A DNA stretch of 64,000 nucleotides from Caballeronia sp031450805 (GCF_031450805.1 NZ_JARTVY010000002.1:930001-994000); one strand, 5' to 3'; shown: positions 52,266 to 61,319, numbered from the stretch's first letter. Numbers and translations: made by a program. Notes: generated from the sequence alone by a model not told the origin.

Positions 52266-53873
52266 TCACATCCGGAATACGCCGAAGCGCGTGTCTTCGA
52301 TAGGCGCGTTCATCGTCGCGGCGAGGCCGAGGCCCAGCACGTCGCGCGTTTGCGCGGGATCGATGACGCCGTCGTCCCAGAGGCGCGCGCTCGCATAGTA
52401 CGGATGACCCTGCACCTCGTATTGATCGCGGATAGGCGCCTTGAACGCTTCCTCATCCTCCTTCGACCACGTGCCGCCCTTCTTCTCGATGCCGTCGCGC
52501 CGCACCGTCGCGAGCACGGAGGCCGCCTGCTCGCCGCCCATCACCGAAATGCGCGCGTTGGGCCACATCCACAGAAAGCGCGGCGAATATGCGCGACCGC
52601 ACATGCCGTAATTGCCCGCGCCGAACGAACCGCCGATGATCACCGTGAACTTCGGCACCTTGGCCGTCGCGACCGCCGTGACCATCTTCGCGCCGTTGCG
52701 CGCGATGCCTTCGTTTTCGTACTTGCGCCCGACCATGAAGCCCGTGATGTTCTGCAGGAACACGAGTGGAATCTTGCGTTGCGCGCATAGTTCGATGAAA
52801 TGCGCGCCCTTCAACGCCGACTCGCTGAAGAGGATGCCGTTGTTCGCAACGATGCCGACCGGGTGCCCCCAGATATGCGCGAATCCGCACACGAGCGTGG
52901 CGCCGTAGCGCGCCTTGAATTCGTCGAAAGCGGAATCGTCGACGATGCGCGCGATCACTTCTCGCACATCGAAGGGCTTGCGGGTATCGACGGGAATGAC
53001 GCCGTACACGCTTTGCGGGTCGTAACGCGGCGGCAGCGGCTCCTTCAATGCGAGCGGCGCTTGCTTCACGCGATTCAGATTGCCGACGATGCTGCGCGCG
53101 ATGCCGAGCGCATGGGCATCGTTCTGCGCGAGATGATCGACGACGCCCGACAGGCGCGTATGCACATCGCCGCCGCCGAGGTCTTCCGCGCTGACTTCCT
53201 CGCCCGTTGCGGCCTTCACCAAGGGCGGGCCGCCCAGAAAAATCGTGCCCTGGTTCTTTACGATGATCGATTCATCGCTCATCGCGGGTACATACGCGCC
53301 GCCCGCGGTGCACGATCCCATCACCACCGCGATCTGCGCGATGCCCTGCGCCGACATGTTCGCCTGGTTGTAGAAAATGCGGCCGAAGTGATCGCGGTCG
53401 GGAAAGACATCGTCCTGATTCGGCAGGTTCGCGCCGCCCGAATCGACGAGATACACGCACGGCAAGCGGTTCTGCTCGGCGATTTCCTGCGCGCGCAGAT
53501 GCTTCTTCACCGTGACGGGATAGTAGGTGCCGCCCTTGACGGTCGCGTCGTTGCAGACGATCACGCACTCCTGCCCCGCGATGCGCCCGATGCCGGTGAT
53601 GATGCCCGCGCCCGGCGCTTCGTCGTTGTACATGCCGTAGGCCGCGAGCTGCGACAGCTCGAGAAACGGCGTGCCCGGATCGAGCAGTTGCGCGATGCGA
53701 TCGCGCGGCAAGAGCTTGTTGCGCGACAGATGCTTGTCGCGCGCCGCCGGCCCGCCGCCTTCCGCGATTTTCGCGACCTTGTCTTTCAGGTCCGCGACGA
53801 GCGCATCAAGGGCCGCCGCGTTCGCGCGGAACTCTTCGCTGCGCGGATTCAGTTTCGATTCGATGATCGCCAT
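52266..53873 (-). CDS. liuB: Methylcrotonoyl-CoA carboxylase carboxyltransferase subunit
   Basis: The 535-residue beta subunit transfers the carboxyl group from biotin to 3-methylcrotonyl-CoA. It has two crotonase-fold carboxyltransferase halves with patterns LVDSGGANLPNQDDVFPDRDHFGRIF and GFMVGRKYENEGIARNGAKMV typical of MccB. It starts 9 bp after ivd. The tail APIEDTRFGVFRM is characteristic for the subunit. No methylglutaconyl-CoA hydratase gene is found between it and the alpha subunit, unlike many liu operons. Confidence 0.95.
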   Translation of the reverse strand: MAIIESKLNPRSEEFRANAAALDALVADLKDKVAKIAEGGGPAARDKHLSRNKLLPRDRIAQLLDPGTPFLELSQLAAYGMYNDEAPGAGIITGIGRIAGQECVIVCNDATVKGGTYYPVTVKKHLRAQEIAEQNRLPCVYLVDSGGANLPNQDDVFPDRDHFGRIFYNQANMSAQGIAQIAVVMGSCTAGGAYVPAMSDESIIVKNQGTIFLGGPPLVKAATGEEVSAEDLGGGDVHTRLSGVVDHLAQNDAHALGIARSIVGNLNRVKQAPLALKEPLPPRYDPQSVYGVIPVDTRKPFDVREVIARIVDDSAFDEFKARYGATLVCGFAHIWGHPVGIVANNGILFSESALKGAHFIELCAQRKIPLVFLQNITGFMVGRKYENEGIARNGAKMVTAVATAKVPKFTVIIGGSFGAGNYGMCGRAYSPRFLWMWPNARISVMGGEQAASVLATVRRDGIEKKGGTWSKEDEEAFKAPIRDQYEVQGHPYYASARLWDDGVIDPAQTRDVLGLGLAATMNAPIEDTRFGVFRM

Positions 53874-53882
53874 GTCGCGCCC

Positions 53883-55064
53883 TCACGCCGTCTCGGCGAA
53901 CAGTTCACGGCCGATCAGCATGCGGCGAATCTCGCTCGTGCCCGCGCCGATTTCGTAGAGCTTCGCATCGCGCCAGAGACGGCCCACCGGATACTCGTTG
54001 ATATAGCCGTTGCCGCCGAGAATCTGGATCGCTTCGCCGGCCATCCATGTGGCTTTTTCCGCGGTGTAGAGGATGACGCCAGCGCAGTCCTTGCGCACGC
54101 GGCGCACATGTTCGGCGCCGATGGTGTCGAGCTGGCGGCCGACCGCGTACACATAGGCGCGGCACGCCTGCAGCGTCGAATACATGTCCGCGACCTTGCC
54201 TTGAATCAGTTGGAACTCGCCGATCGGCTGCCCGAACTGCTTGCGATCGTGGATATACGGCACGACCGCGTCCATGCACGCGAGCATGATGCCGGTCGGT
54301 CCGCCCGCGAGCACGGCGCGTTCGTAGTCGAGGCCGCTCATCAGCACTTTCGCGCCGCCGTCCAACGCGCCGAGAATGTTCTCCTTCGGCACTTCGACGT
54401 TCTCGAACACGAGTTCGCCGGTATGCGAGCCGCGCATGCCGAGCTTGTCGAGCTTCTGCGCGACGGAAAAGCCCTTCATGCCCTTCTCGACGATAAACGC
54501 GGTAATGCCCTTCGCGCCCGCTTCGATGCTGGTCTTCGCATAGACGACGAGCGTGTCGCAGTCCGGGCCGTTGGTGATCCACATTTTCGTGCCGTTGAGC
54601 ACGTAGTGATCGCCCTTTTCGTCGGCGCGCAGCTTCATGCTGACGACGTCCGAACCGGCGTTCGGTTCGCTCATCGCGAGTGCGCCGACGTGTTCGCCGG
54701 ACACGAGCTTCGGCAGGTATTTGCGCTTCTGCGCTTCGGTTCCATTGCGATGAATCTGGTTGACGCACAGATTCGAATGCGCGCCATACGACAAGCCGAC
54801 CGACGCCGATGCCCGCGAAATCTCTTCCATCGCGATCATGTGCGCGGTGTACCCCATGTTCGCGCCGCCGTATTCTTCCGAAACGGTCATGCCGAGCACG
54901 CCGAGATCGCCGAATTTCTTCCAGAGGTCCATCGGGAACTGGTCGGTGCGATCGATTTCGCCGGCGCGCGGCGCGATTTCCTTCGAGGCGAAGTTGGCGA
55001 GCGTATCGCGCAACATGTCGATGTCTTCGCCCAGCGCGAAGTCGAGGCCGGGTACGGTGCTCAT
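53883..55064 (-). CDS. ivd: Isovaleryl-CoA dehydrogenase
   Basis: Ivd oxidises isovaleryl-CoA to 3-methylcrotonyl-CoA in leucine breakdown. The 393 residues have acyl-CoA dehydrogenase domains with MSEPNAGSDV (131-140), KMWITNGP and the catalytic E248 in GLDYERAV; the glutamate in this helix position is characteristic of isovaleryl-CoA dehydrogenases. It leads the ivd-mccB-mccA operon and is divergent from a TetR regulator. The ATG at 55064 follows a GGAGACACC ribosome site. Confidence 0.96.
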   Translation of the reverse strand: MSTVPGLDFALGEDIDMLRDTLANFASKEIAPRAGEIDRTDQFPMDLWKKFGDLGVLGMTVSEEYGGANMGYTAHMIAMEEISRASASVGLSYGAHSNLCVNQIHRNGTEAQKRKYLPKLVSGEHVGALAMSEPNAGSDVVSMKLRADEKGDHYVLNGTKMWITNGPDCDTLVVYAKTSIEAGAKGITAFIVEKGMKGFSVAQKLDKLGMRGSHTGELVFENVEVPKENILGALDGGAKVLMSGLDYERAVLAGGPTGIMLACMDAVVPYIHDRKQFGQPIGEFQLIQGKVADMYSTLQACRAYVYAVGRQLDTIGAEHVRRVRKDCAGVILYTAEKATWMAGEAIQILGGNGYINEYPVGRLWRDAKLYEIGAGTSEIRRMLIGRELFAETA

Positions 55065-55100
55065 GGGGTGTCTCCTCCAGATGCGATGTTGTCGGCGCGC

Positions 55101-55125
55101 CGCTGCATGAGTCTGACTCACAGCG
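55101..55125. promoter_or_regulatory. Dyad close to ivd, candidate TetR (LiuQ-type) operator
   Basis: TGAGTC-T-GACTCA at 55108-55120 is a perfect 13-bp dyad extended by CGCTG/CAGCG arms (55101-55105 and 55121-55125, with two extra bases on one side). It is 43 bp upstream of the ivd start. A second dyad of the same TGAG-N5-CTCA form is at 55187-55199. Confidence 0.55.
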
Positions 55126-55186
55126 GACGATCAGCCGCAGAATGCGCCAATTTCACGCTCAAATCGCCTAGCCGTCAATAGGTTTT

Positions 55187-55199
55187 TGAGCTACGCTCA
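55187..55199. promoter_or_regulatory. Dyad close to the TetR gene, candidate operator
   Basis: TGAGC-TAC-GCTCA is a perfect dyad with the same TGAG-N5-CTCA frame as the ivd-proximal one, 34 bp before the TetR start at 55233. Two matching sites, one per divergent promoter, suggest coordinated repression. Confidence 0.55.
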
Positions 55200-55232
55200 C
55201 ATTTACTCCGCTTCTGCTTCCGGGCGACCTTC

Positions 55233-55961
55233 ATGTCCACACACTCGACCTCCACCGGCCGCCGCACGCCTGCCGGCGTGAAATCTCAGCAACGCGTGCG
55301 CGAGATTCTGCAAGCCGGCCGCGATGTCTTTGCCGAGAAGGGTTATGACGCCGCGACGACCGCCGAGATCGCGCAGCGCGCGGGCATTTCCGAGGCGACT
55401 GTGTTCAGTTATTTCAGCGGAAAGCGGGAACTGTGCGCGCGCGTGATCGCGGACTGGTATGACGAGATCATCGATGCCTTCGAAAGCGGCTTGCCGCGTG
55501 AAGGCTCGGTTCGGCAGCAGTTCGCGTTCATCGTGAGGACGCATTTGCGCCTGATGCTCGTGAACGGCACGGGACTGTGCTCGCTGGTGCTGTCGGAGGG
55601 GCGCACGAAGCAGCACGACCTGTCGGATACGCTGACGGAACTGCAGCGCCGATACACCGCGCCGCTGATGGATGTGCTCGCGCGCGGGCAGTCGCTTGGG
55701 CACGTGCGCGCGGATGTGCCGCTGCGACTGTTGCGCTCGCTGGTTTTCGGGCCGATGGAACACGTGTTGTGGGACGCGACGCTGCCGAAGCGCCGGCTGA
55801 GCCAGAGTCAGATCGATACGACAGCGGACGAGCTCATCGAGGTGCTGTGGGCGGCGTTGCAGCCGCCGGATGCACAACTGGCTGCGCTCGTGCAGTTTCG
55901 GCAGGAGGTGGAGGATGCGTCGCGGCGGTTCGAGGAAAGCAGGAAGCCCGCTACTTCTTGA
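55233..55961 (+). CDS. TetR family regulator, probable leucine-catabolism repressor (LiuQ type)
   Basis: The 242-residue protein has an N-terminal TetR helix-turn-helix (about residues 18-65, REILQAGRDVFAEKGYDAATTAEIAQRAGISEATVFSYFSGK) and a ligand domain. It is divergent from ivd. Beta-proteobacterial leucine genes are described as controlled by a TetR regulator called LiuQ, in place of the MerR-type LiuR, so this is the likely identity; I leave the symbol blank because the case is based on position. The Lys-rich stretch at 8-20 may add DNA contact. It overlaps the converging diiron gene by 11 bp. Confidence 0.88.
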   Translation: MSTHSTSTGRRTPAGVKSQQRVREILQAGRDVFAEKGYDAATTAEIAQRAGISEATVFSYFSGKRELCARVIADWYDEIIDAFESGLPREGSVRQQFAFIVRTHLRLMLVNGTGLCSLVLSEGRTKQHDLSDTLTELQRRYTAPLMDVLARGQSLGHVRADVPLRLLRSLVFGPMEHVLWDATLPKRRLSQSQIDTTADELIEVLWAALQPPDAQLAALVQFRQEVEDASRRFEESRKPATS

Positions 55962-56847
55962 CGAACCGCCTGACCCACCGCGCCAACCTCGGCACCGTAC
56001 CCGGCCGAAGCAGCCGCGCGTCATACCCGCCCATGCGCCGGTCGTTCTCGGCGAGGCAAAGATCGATCAACGCCCCGACCGACACATCCCCCGCGACGGA
56101 ATCCCCCACATTCGCCGGGAAATTGGCATCCTGCGCCGCGCCGCTATTGTCGAATCCGCGCGCAAGCGATATGCGGTCGCGAATCAGCGAAAGCCACACG
56201 CCCGCCGTCTTCAGCATGAATCCCGGCTTGCGATACCACGGCAGACTCCGCCGATACCACGCCACCCAGTTCGCGAAGAACAGGATGTGCCGCGCTTCCT
56301 CCTGAATGACCGGCTCGAACGTTTCGACCAGCGCCTCCGGAAAATAACCCGACCGGCGCGCGGCTTCGAACAGCCCGAACGCGAAAAAGCTGTCGATGCA
56401 CTCGCTATACCCGGTCAGCATCCACGCGCGCAGCGCATCGTCGGGAGCGGGATACGGCGGCTCCGGCGCGAGCGCGATGCCGTAAGCCTCCACCAGCTTC
56501 GACAGCACGATCTTGTGCCGCGCCTCCTCGCCGCCGTTCATCTGCAACGCATCGCGCAAAAGCGGATCGGCGACGCTCGCCGCGTACGTCGCCACGCGAA
56601 TCGACGCGCGCCCTTCCGTCTGGACCGCGATGTCCCAGATCGGCAGCGACGTCACGCGCTTGAGCGCCGCCGCATCCAGCTTCGGCCAGTCGATGACGGC
56701 GGGTTTATACGGGTTGTGCGTCGTCAGCAGCATTTCGCAAAACATGCGCTTGTGCTCATCGGACCCGACCGGAATGGCGCCTTCCGGTCGATAGGTCCAG
56801 TTGCGCATCGCATGATCTGCTTCCACCGGAGTGAGCGTGTCGGACAT
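55951..56847 (-). CDS. Ferritin-like diiron protein (298 aa)
   Basis: A four-helix-bundle diiron site can be traced: E78 (QTEGRA), E108-x2-H111 (GGEEARHK), E149 (GYSECID) and E184-x2-H187 (IQEEARHI). The order E, ExxH, E, ExxH is that of ferritin-like oxygenases. The family is found in Burkholderia without a settled function; an oxidase or N-oxygenase role is possible. There is no signal peptide. The ATG at 56847 avoids an upstream extension that reads through promoter-like sequence. Confidence 0.75.
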   Translation of the reverse strand: MSDTLTPVEADHAMRNWTYRPEGAIPVGSDEHKRMFCEMLLTTHNPYKPAVIDWPKLDAAALKRVTSLPIWDIAVQTEGRASIRVATYAASVADPLLRDALQMNGGEEARHKIVLSKLVEAYGIALAPEPPYPAPDDALRAWMLTGYSECIDSFFAFGLFEAARRSGYFPEALVETFEPVIQEEARHILFFANWVAWYRRSLPWYRKPGFMLKTAGVWLSLIRDRISLARGFDNSGAAQDANFPANVGDSVAGDVSVGALIDLCLAENDRRMGGYDARLLRPGTVPRLARWVRRFVKK

Positions 56848-57094
56848 ATTCGAATAGTGGGCGGCTATTGGGAACGACCTGCGGATTCTGGCACACGGGA
56901 CGCTCCGGCGCAGCAAACCGCACGCCGCACGCTCAGGGGCGCATCCTAACCGCCCAGTTAATTGCCGATACGCAGCAATACCGACCGATGCCCCGCTCCG
57001 GGCCAGCGAAAAAGGCGCATCCGGAACCAAGGAGCGCGGCGAATCATCGAGAAATTAGGAAATAAGCACTTGTCTTTAAGCGAGGAAATGTTCT

Positions 57095-57116
57095 AAAGCA
57101 CCGCTATCCGTGCTTT
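57095..57116. repeat. AAAGCAC...GTGCTTT inverted repeat in a 443-bp intergenic region
   Basis: AAAGCAC (57095-57101) and GTGCTTT (57110-57116) flank 8 bp, about 175 bp upstream of the second binding-protein gene. It resembles the core of the palindrome at 41215-41234. The rest of 56848-57290 shows no gene; a GC-rich stretch and the ribosome site TTTGGAG precede the GTG start. Confidence 0.45.
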
Positions 57117-57290
57117 CACTAGGTCCCGTACTATTTTGGCTTGGTAACCTTCTGCCGATTCTGCGCGGACACGATCCGCCGAATGCCCGCCGTCCGGCGC
57201 TCCGAGCGATCACGACCGATCCGCGCCGGCGCCGGCCGCACCCGAACCGAGACCTTTCGGGCTGAACCGACCATCCTTTGGAGTTAACAA

Positions 57291-58082
57291 GTGAAGAAAC
57301 TGCTTGCCGCCTTGTCGATGTCCCTTCTCGCCGCCACGTCGTTCACCGCCGTCACGGCTCACGCCAAGGACTATTCGACGATCCGCTTCGGCGTCGACGC
57401 AAGCTATCCCCCGTTCGAATCGAAGGGCTCGGACGGCAAGCTGGTCGGCTTCGACATCGATCTCGGCAACGAAATCTGCGCGCGCCTGAAGGCCAAGTGC
57501 GTGTGGATCGAAAACGACTTCGACGGCATGATCCCGGCGCTCAAGGCGAAGAAGTTCGACGGCGTCCTCTCGTCGATGTCGATGACCCCGCAACGCGCCG
57601 AGCAGATCGCTTTCTCGAGCAAGCTCTTCAACACGCCGACGCGCCTCGTCGCGAAGAAGGGCAGCAACATCATGCCGACGGCTGAAAGCCTGAAGGGCAA
57701 GAACGTCGGCGTCGAACAGGGCACCATCCAGGAAACCTACGCGAAGACCTATTGGGCGCCGAAGGGCGTGACGGTCACGCCGTATCAGAACCAGGACCAG
57801 GTTTACGCCGACCTGACCTCGGGCCGTCTCGACGCCGCGCTGCAGGACGCGGTTCAGGCCGACCTCGGTTTCCTGAAGACGCCGCGCGGCGCGGGCTACG
57901 ACTTCGCGGGCAAGGATCTCGTCGATGCGAAGATCCTCGGCAACGGCGCGGGCATCGGTCTGCGCAAGGAAGACACCGATCTGAAGGCGAAGATCGACAA
58001 GGCGATCGCCGATATCATCAAGGACGGCACGTACAAGAAGCTCGAGAAGAAGTACTTCGACTTCGACGTGTACGGCGGCTGA
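57291..58082 (+). CDS. Periplasmic lysine/arginine/ornithine/histidine-binding protein (second paralogue)
   Basis: This 263-residue family 3 solute-binding protein is the close paralogue of 3274-4053, sharing FGVDASYPPFESK, the VGFDID core and a KYFDFDVYG C-terminus. The signal peptide is residues 1-25 (ending AHA). GTG is the start, with a TTTGGAG ribosome site 6 bp upstream. No permease or ATPase follows; a terminator closes the gene. The downstream desuccinylase-like gene hints at arginine or ornithine use. Strong promoter-side spacing and its own terminator suggest high expression. Confidence 0.93.
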   Translation: MKKLLAALSMSLLAATSFTAVTAHAKDYSTIRFGVDASYPPFESKGSDGKLVGFDIDLGNEICARLKAKCVWIENDFDGMIPALKAKKFDGVLSSMSMTPQRAEQIAFSSKLFNTPTRLVAKKGSNIMPTAESLKGKNVGVEQGTIQETYAKTYWAPKGVTVTPYQNQDQVYADLTSGRLDAALQDAVQADLGFLKTPRGAGYDFAGKDLVDAKILGNGAGIGLRKEDTDLKAKIDKAIADIIKDGTYKKLEKKYFDFDVYGG

Positions 58083-58108
58083 TCGCTTCGCAGCCAGCTT
58101 GGTCGACG

Positions 58109-58139
58109 GGCTCCGCGCTTCACTGCGCGGAGCCTTTTT
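58109..58139 (+). terminator. Rho-independent terminator after the binding-protein gene
   Basis: GGCTCCGCGC (58109-58118) pairs perfectly with GCGCGGAGCC (58125-58134) over a 6-nt loop, followed by five T residues. It starts 26 bp after the stop codon. Confidence 0.93.
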
Positions 58140-58322
58140 CGTTTCCGGCGGTCAAGCCGGCCGGCGCGGGGCGCGCGAGCGCCGGCCTCCCGTGCTGCCG
58201 ATTTCGGCTAAGATCGAACGTCCGAGGCAGCGCCGGCGGACAGAGACACCGCGGCGCGGGACTCGTCCGGTTCAGTAACCTACAGAGGCAAGACCTCGCG
58301 CACTCGCGTGCGCGCGCACACT

Positions 58323-59438
58323 ATGCAGACTAGAACTCATCAACTGATCTCGCCGACGCTCGGCACCTCCCGCAGCATCACGAGTTTTCATTACGGCCCC
58401 GGCGGCGGACAGAAAATCTATATTCAATCGTCGCTGCATGCGGACGAATTGCCCGGCATGCTGGTCGCCTGGAAGCTGCGCCGCCAGCTCGCCGCATTCG
58501 AAGCCGCAGGCAAGCTGCGCGGCGAAGTCGTGATCGTGCCGGTGCCGAATCCGATCGGCCTGAGCCAGTTCCTGCACGGCAATCTGCTCGGCCGTTTCGA
58601 GACCAACAGCGGCCACAACTTCAACCGCAATTTCTACGATCTCGCCGCGCTGATCGGCCCGCGCATCGAGGCCCGGCTCTCGAACGACGCCGATGCAAAC
58701 CGGCTCGCCGTGCGCGCCGCGATGAAGGAAGCGCTCGACGAGCAGACGCCGCGCACCGAGCTCGAATCGCAACGCCTCGCGCTGCAGAAGCTCTCCTATG
58801 ACGCCGATGTCGTGCTCGATCTGCACTGCGACCTCGACGCCGCGCTGCACCTGTACACGAACCCGGACATCTGGGACGAAGTCGAGCCGCTCGCGCGTTA
58901 TCTGGATGCGAAGGCGTCGCTGCTCGCGCTGAATTCGGTCGGCAATCCGTTCGACGAGATTCACAGTTTCTGCTGGTCGGACCTGCGCGCGCGCTTCGGC
59001 GAACGCTTCCCGATTCCGAACGGCGGAATCTCGGTGACGGTCGAACTGCGCAGCCAGCACGACGTATCGCACGAACTCGGCGACAAGGACGCGCAGGCCA
59101 TCGTCAATTATCTGATCCATCGCGGGGTGATCGATGCGCCCGCCGTCGAGCAACCTCCGCTCGCCTATCCCGCGACGCCGCTTGCGGGCGCCGAGCCGAT
59201 CGTCGCGCCCGTGTCCGGCGTGCTCGTGTTTCGCGCGCAAGTCGGCGCGTACATCGATGCGGGCGAAGTCATCGCCGATGTCATCGATCCGCTCTCCGAC
59301 ACCGTCACCACGCTCAAATGCACGACTTCCGGCGTGATGTACGCGCGGCAGATCATGCGCTTCGCGTCGGCGGGGCTGGAGGTCGCGCGCATCGCGGGAG
59401 CGAAGGCTTATCGCACGGGCTCGCTGCTGTCGGCCTAG
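58323..59438 (+). CDS. Succinylglutamate desuccinylase/aspartoacylase family protein
   Basis: The 371-residue zinc carboxypeptidase-like protein has the ligand motif HxxE at H39 and E42 (SSLHADELPG) and a further His at H168 (LDLHCD). A C-terminal domain (about residues 285-371) has a biotinyl/lipoyl-like beta pattern (VAPVSGVLVFRAQVGAYIDAGEVIADVIDP) seen in the larger members of this family. It hydrolyses an N-acyl amino acid; the acyl group is not determined. The start at ATG 58323 lacks a good ribosome site, and GTG 58308 is an alternative. It follows the binding-protein terminator, so it has its own promoter. Confidence 0.87.
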   Translation: MQTRTHQLISPTLGTSRSITSFHYGPGGGQKIYIQSSLHADELPGMLVAWKLRRQLAAFEAAGKLRGEVVIVPVPNPIGLSQFLHGNLLGRFETNSGHNFNRNFYDLAALIGPRIEARLSNDADANRLAVRAAMKEALDEQTPRTELESQRLALQKLSYDADVVLDLHCDLDAALHLYTNPDIWDEVEPLARYLDAKASLLALNSVGNPFDEIHSFCWSDLRARFGERFPIPNGGISVTVELRSQHDVSHELGDKDAQAIVNYLIHRGVIDAPAVEQPPLAYPATPLAGAEPIVAPVSGVLVFRAQVGAYIDAGEVIADVIDPLSDTVTTLKCTTSGVMYARQIMRFASAGLEVARIAGAKAYRTGSLLSA

Positions 59439-59444
59439 GCGGGA

Positions 59445-59813
59445 TCAGAAAGCCACGAGACCGCACTGGGCGGCCACGACACGCCAGCCGCCGGCGGTCT
59501 CTCCCCACGTTCGCGTGTAGCGCAGGCTGCCCGCGAACGGCGCACCGGCGAACGTGCCGGAAAGCGCCACGCGCGTCACCGTCACCGCGAACGCACCATG
59601 CACGCGGACGCTCTGCTCCTCCACATCGAGCCTGTCGATACGCTGCACGCCATAGCGATGGCCATTGAGGTCGTCGGCTTTGGTCCACACCTTGCCAGTG
59701 GCGTCGACGAAACTGAGGTCATCGGCCAATAGCGCGTCGAGCGCCTTGACGTCCGACGACAGCATCGCCTGCCTGAGCTGCTCTTCCAGTTCGCGGATTC
59801 CTTTTTCGTCCAT
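59445..59813 (-). CDS. NTF2-like/DUF4440 protein
   Basis: This 122-residue protein has the cone-shaped NTF2/SnoaL-like fold, with an N-terminal helix (RELEEQLRQAMLSSDVKALDALLADDLSFVDATG) and a C-terminal beta sheet (GAFAVTVTRVALSGTF, YTRTWGETAGGWRVVAAQCG). The family includes isomerases and binding proteins. There is no signal peptide at ATG 59813. It converges with the desuccinylase-like gene 6 bp away. Substrate unknown. Confidence 0.83.
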   Translation of the reverse strand: MDEKGIRELEEQLRQAMLSSDVKALDALLADDLSFVDATGKVWTKADDLNGHRYGVQRIDRLDVEEQSVRVHGAFAVTVTRVALSGTFAGAPFAGSLRYTRTWGETAGGWRVVAAQCGLVAF

Positions 59814-60082
59814 GATCTCGCTCGCGGTAATCGAACCGCAAGGATACCGCGCGCGTGCGTGCTCACATCCGAAGGGCATCCGCCAGCCCCGTTGCACACG
59901 CGATACAGCCGGCGCCGGCTGCCACGCTGTCACATTTCTTTCTTCAGCGATCGCTACATTTGCGCCCGTCGCCGCCATGCGCCATTCCGAGCGCAACGCG
60001 CCGCGACGCGCGCTGCTTGCATAGCTGACCGCAACACGCTGCCGCGCGACCACACACCGCGAACTCACTCACGGAGCTTGTT

Positions 60083-61255
60083 TTGAAGAAGAATCTTTTG
60101 GCAGCCGCCGCGCTCGCCGCATTCGCCTGCATCGCGACGTCCGCTCATGCGCAAAGCAGCGTGACGCTGTACGGCATCATCGACGCCGGTATCAGCTACG
60201 CCAACAACAGCGCGACGCGCACCGGCAGCGATCATCTGTTCAAGTACGACGACGGCGTGGCGCAGGGCAGCCGCTGGGGCCTGCGCGGCGCGGAAGATCT
60301 GGGCGGTGGCCTGAAGGCGATCTTCGTGCTGGAGAACGGCTTCAACAGCGGCACCGGCGCGCTCGGCCAGGGCGGCGCGGAGTTCGGCCGTCAGGCGTAT
60401 GTCGGCGTCTCGAAGAACGACATCGGCTCCGTGACCTTCGGCCGTCAATACTCGTTCTCGACCGACTACCTCGGCTCGGCCTATTCGATCGGCGGACAGA
60501 CCGTCGCGGGCAACTACGCGTATCACATCAACGACGTCGATCAGCTCACGTCGAGCCGCATCAACAACGCAGTGAAGTTCAGCAGCGCGAGCTTCTACGG
60601 CGTGACCTTCGGCGCGATGTACGGCTTCTCGAATCAGGCCGGCGCGTTCGCCGGTGCGCCGAACACGACGGCAGGCGCCACGACGGTCGCGGGTTCGTCG
60701 CGCGCATACAGCTTCGGGCTGAACTACAAGGCGGGTCCGTTCGGCATCGGCGCGGCCTATACCGACATCCGCTTCCCCGGTGCGGCGACGCCCGCGTTCA
60801 GCACGACCATCGCGAACATCGCGACGGGCGGCGCGAAGGACCTGCGCACGTTCGGCGTCGGCGCGAACTATGCATTCGGCGCAGCGACGGTGTTCGGCCT
60901 GTGGACGAACACGCGCTTCGAACCGGTCGCGGGCAACAGCTCGAAGTTCAATGCGTATGAAATCGGCGGCAAGTACGCGGTCACGCCGGCCTTCACCGCG
61001 GGCCTCGGCTACACGTACATGAACCTGTCGGATGCATTCCAGGGCCACTGGCATCAGATCGATGCGAGCGCCGACTATGCGCTCAGCAAGCGCACCGATG
61101 TCTACGCGCTCGCGATCTACCAGAAGGCGTCAGGCGCGAACCGCGGCGTTGAGAATCAGGCGCAGATCGGCTCCGCGTCGAGCTACTTCGGCACGTCGGG
61201 CGCGGGTGAAAACAACCAGCTCGCGTTCCGCATCGGCGTGCGTCACAAGTTCTGA
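60083..61255 (+). CDS. Gram-negative porin (outer-membrane trimeric beta-barrel)
   Basis: The 390-residue porin begins with a signal peptide (1-23, ending AHA) and the family start QSSVTLYGIIDAGISY, has alternating beta strands with aromatic girdles and a constriction-loop region (around residues 105-130), and ends in the terminal Phe motif (RIGVRHKF) needed for outer-membrane insertion. It admits small hydrophilic solutes. Translation starts with TTG at 60083, following a CGGAG site, an uncommon start for a highly expressed gene. The 269 bp upstream hold no gene. Confidence 0.95.
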   Translation: MKKNLLAAAALAAFACIATSAHAQSSVTLYGIIDAGISYANNSATRTGSDHLFKYDDGVAQGSRWGLRGAEDLGGGLKAIFVLENGFNSGTGALGQGGAEFGRQAYVGVSKNDIGSVTFGRQYSFSTDYLGSAYSIGGQTVAGNYAYHINDVDQLTSSRINNAVKFSSASFYGVTFGAMYGFSNQAGAFAGAPNTTAGATTVAGSSRAYSFGLNYKAGPFGIGAAYTDIRFPGAATPAFSTTIANIATGGAKDLRTFGVGANYAFGAATVFGLWTNTRFEPVAGNSSKFNAYEIGGKYAVTPAFTAGLGYTYMNLSDAFQGHWHQIDASADYALSKRTDVYALAIYQKASGANRGVENQAQIGSASSYFGTSGAGENNQLAFRIGVRHKF

Positions 61256-61276
61256 TCGCGCGCTGAACCACGCATG

Positions 61277-61301
61277 AAAAACGGGCCGCGCAGGCGGCCC
61301 G
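61277..61301 (-). terminator. Rho-independent terminator of the asdA transcript
   Basis: CGGGCCGC and GCGGCCCG (61282-61289 and 61294-61301) form an 8-bp stem with a GCAG loop. On the minus strand a TTTTT run follows (A run at 61277-61281). On the plus strand it may also help end the porin transcript. Confidence 0.85.
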
Positions 61302-61319
61302 CTCTCGTTCGGATGCGCG

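Noticed and set aside
52800..55181. A 793-codon plus-strand open frame antisense to ivd and mccB
   Set aside because: The product is Arg/His/Asp/Ala-rich with no domain. High GC keeps the antisense frame open; the minus-strand genes have full families.
57121..57160. Possible sigma54 promoter (TTGG...TGC) before the second binding protein
   Set aside because: The spacing of the GG and GC elements is wrong by at least one base in both registers tried.
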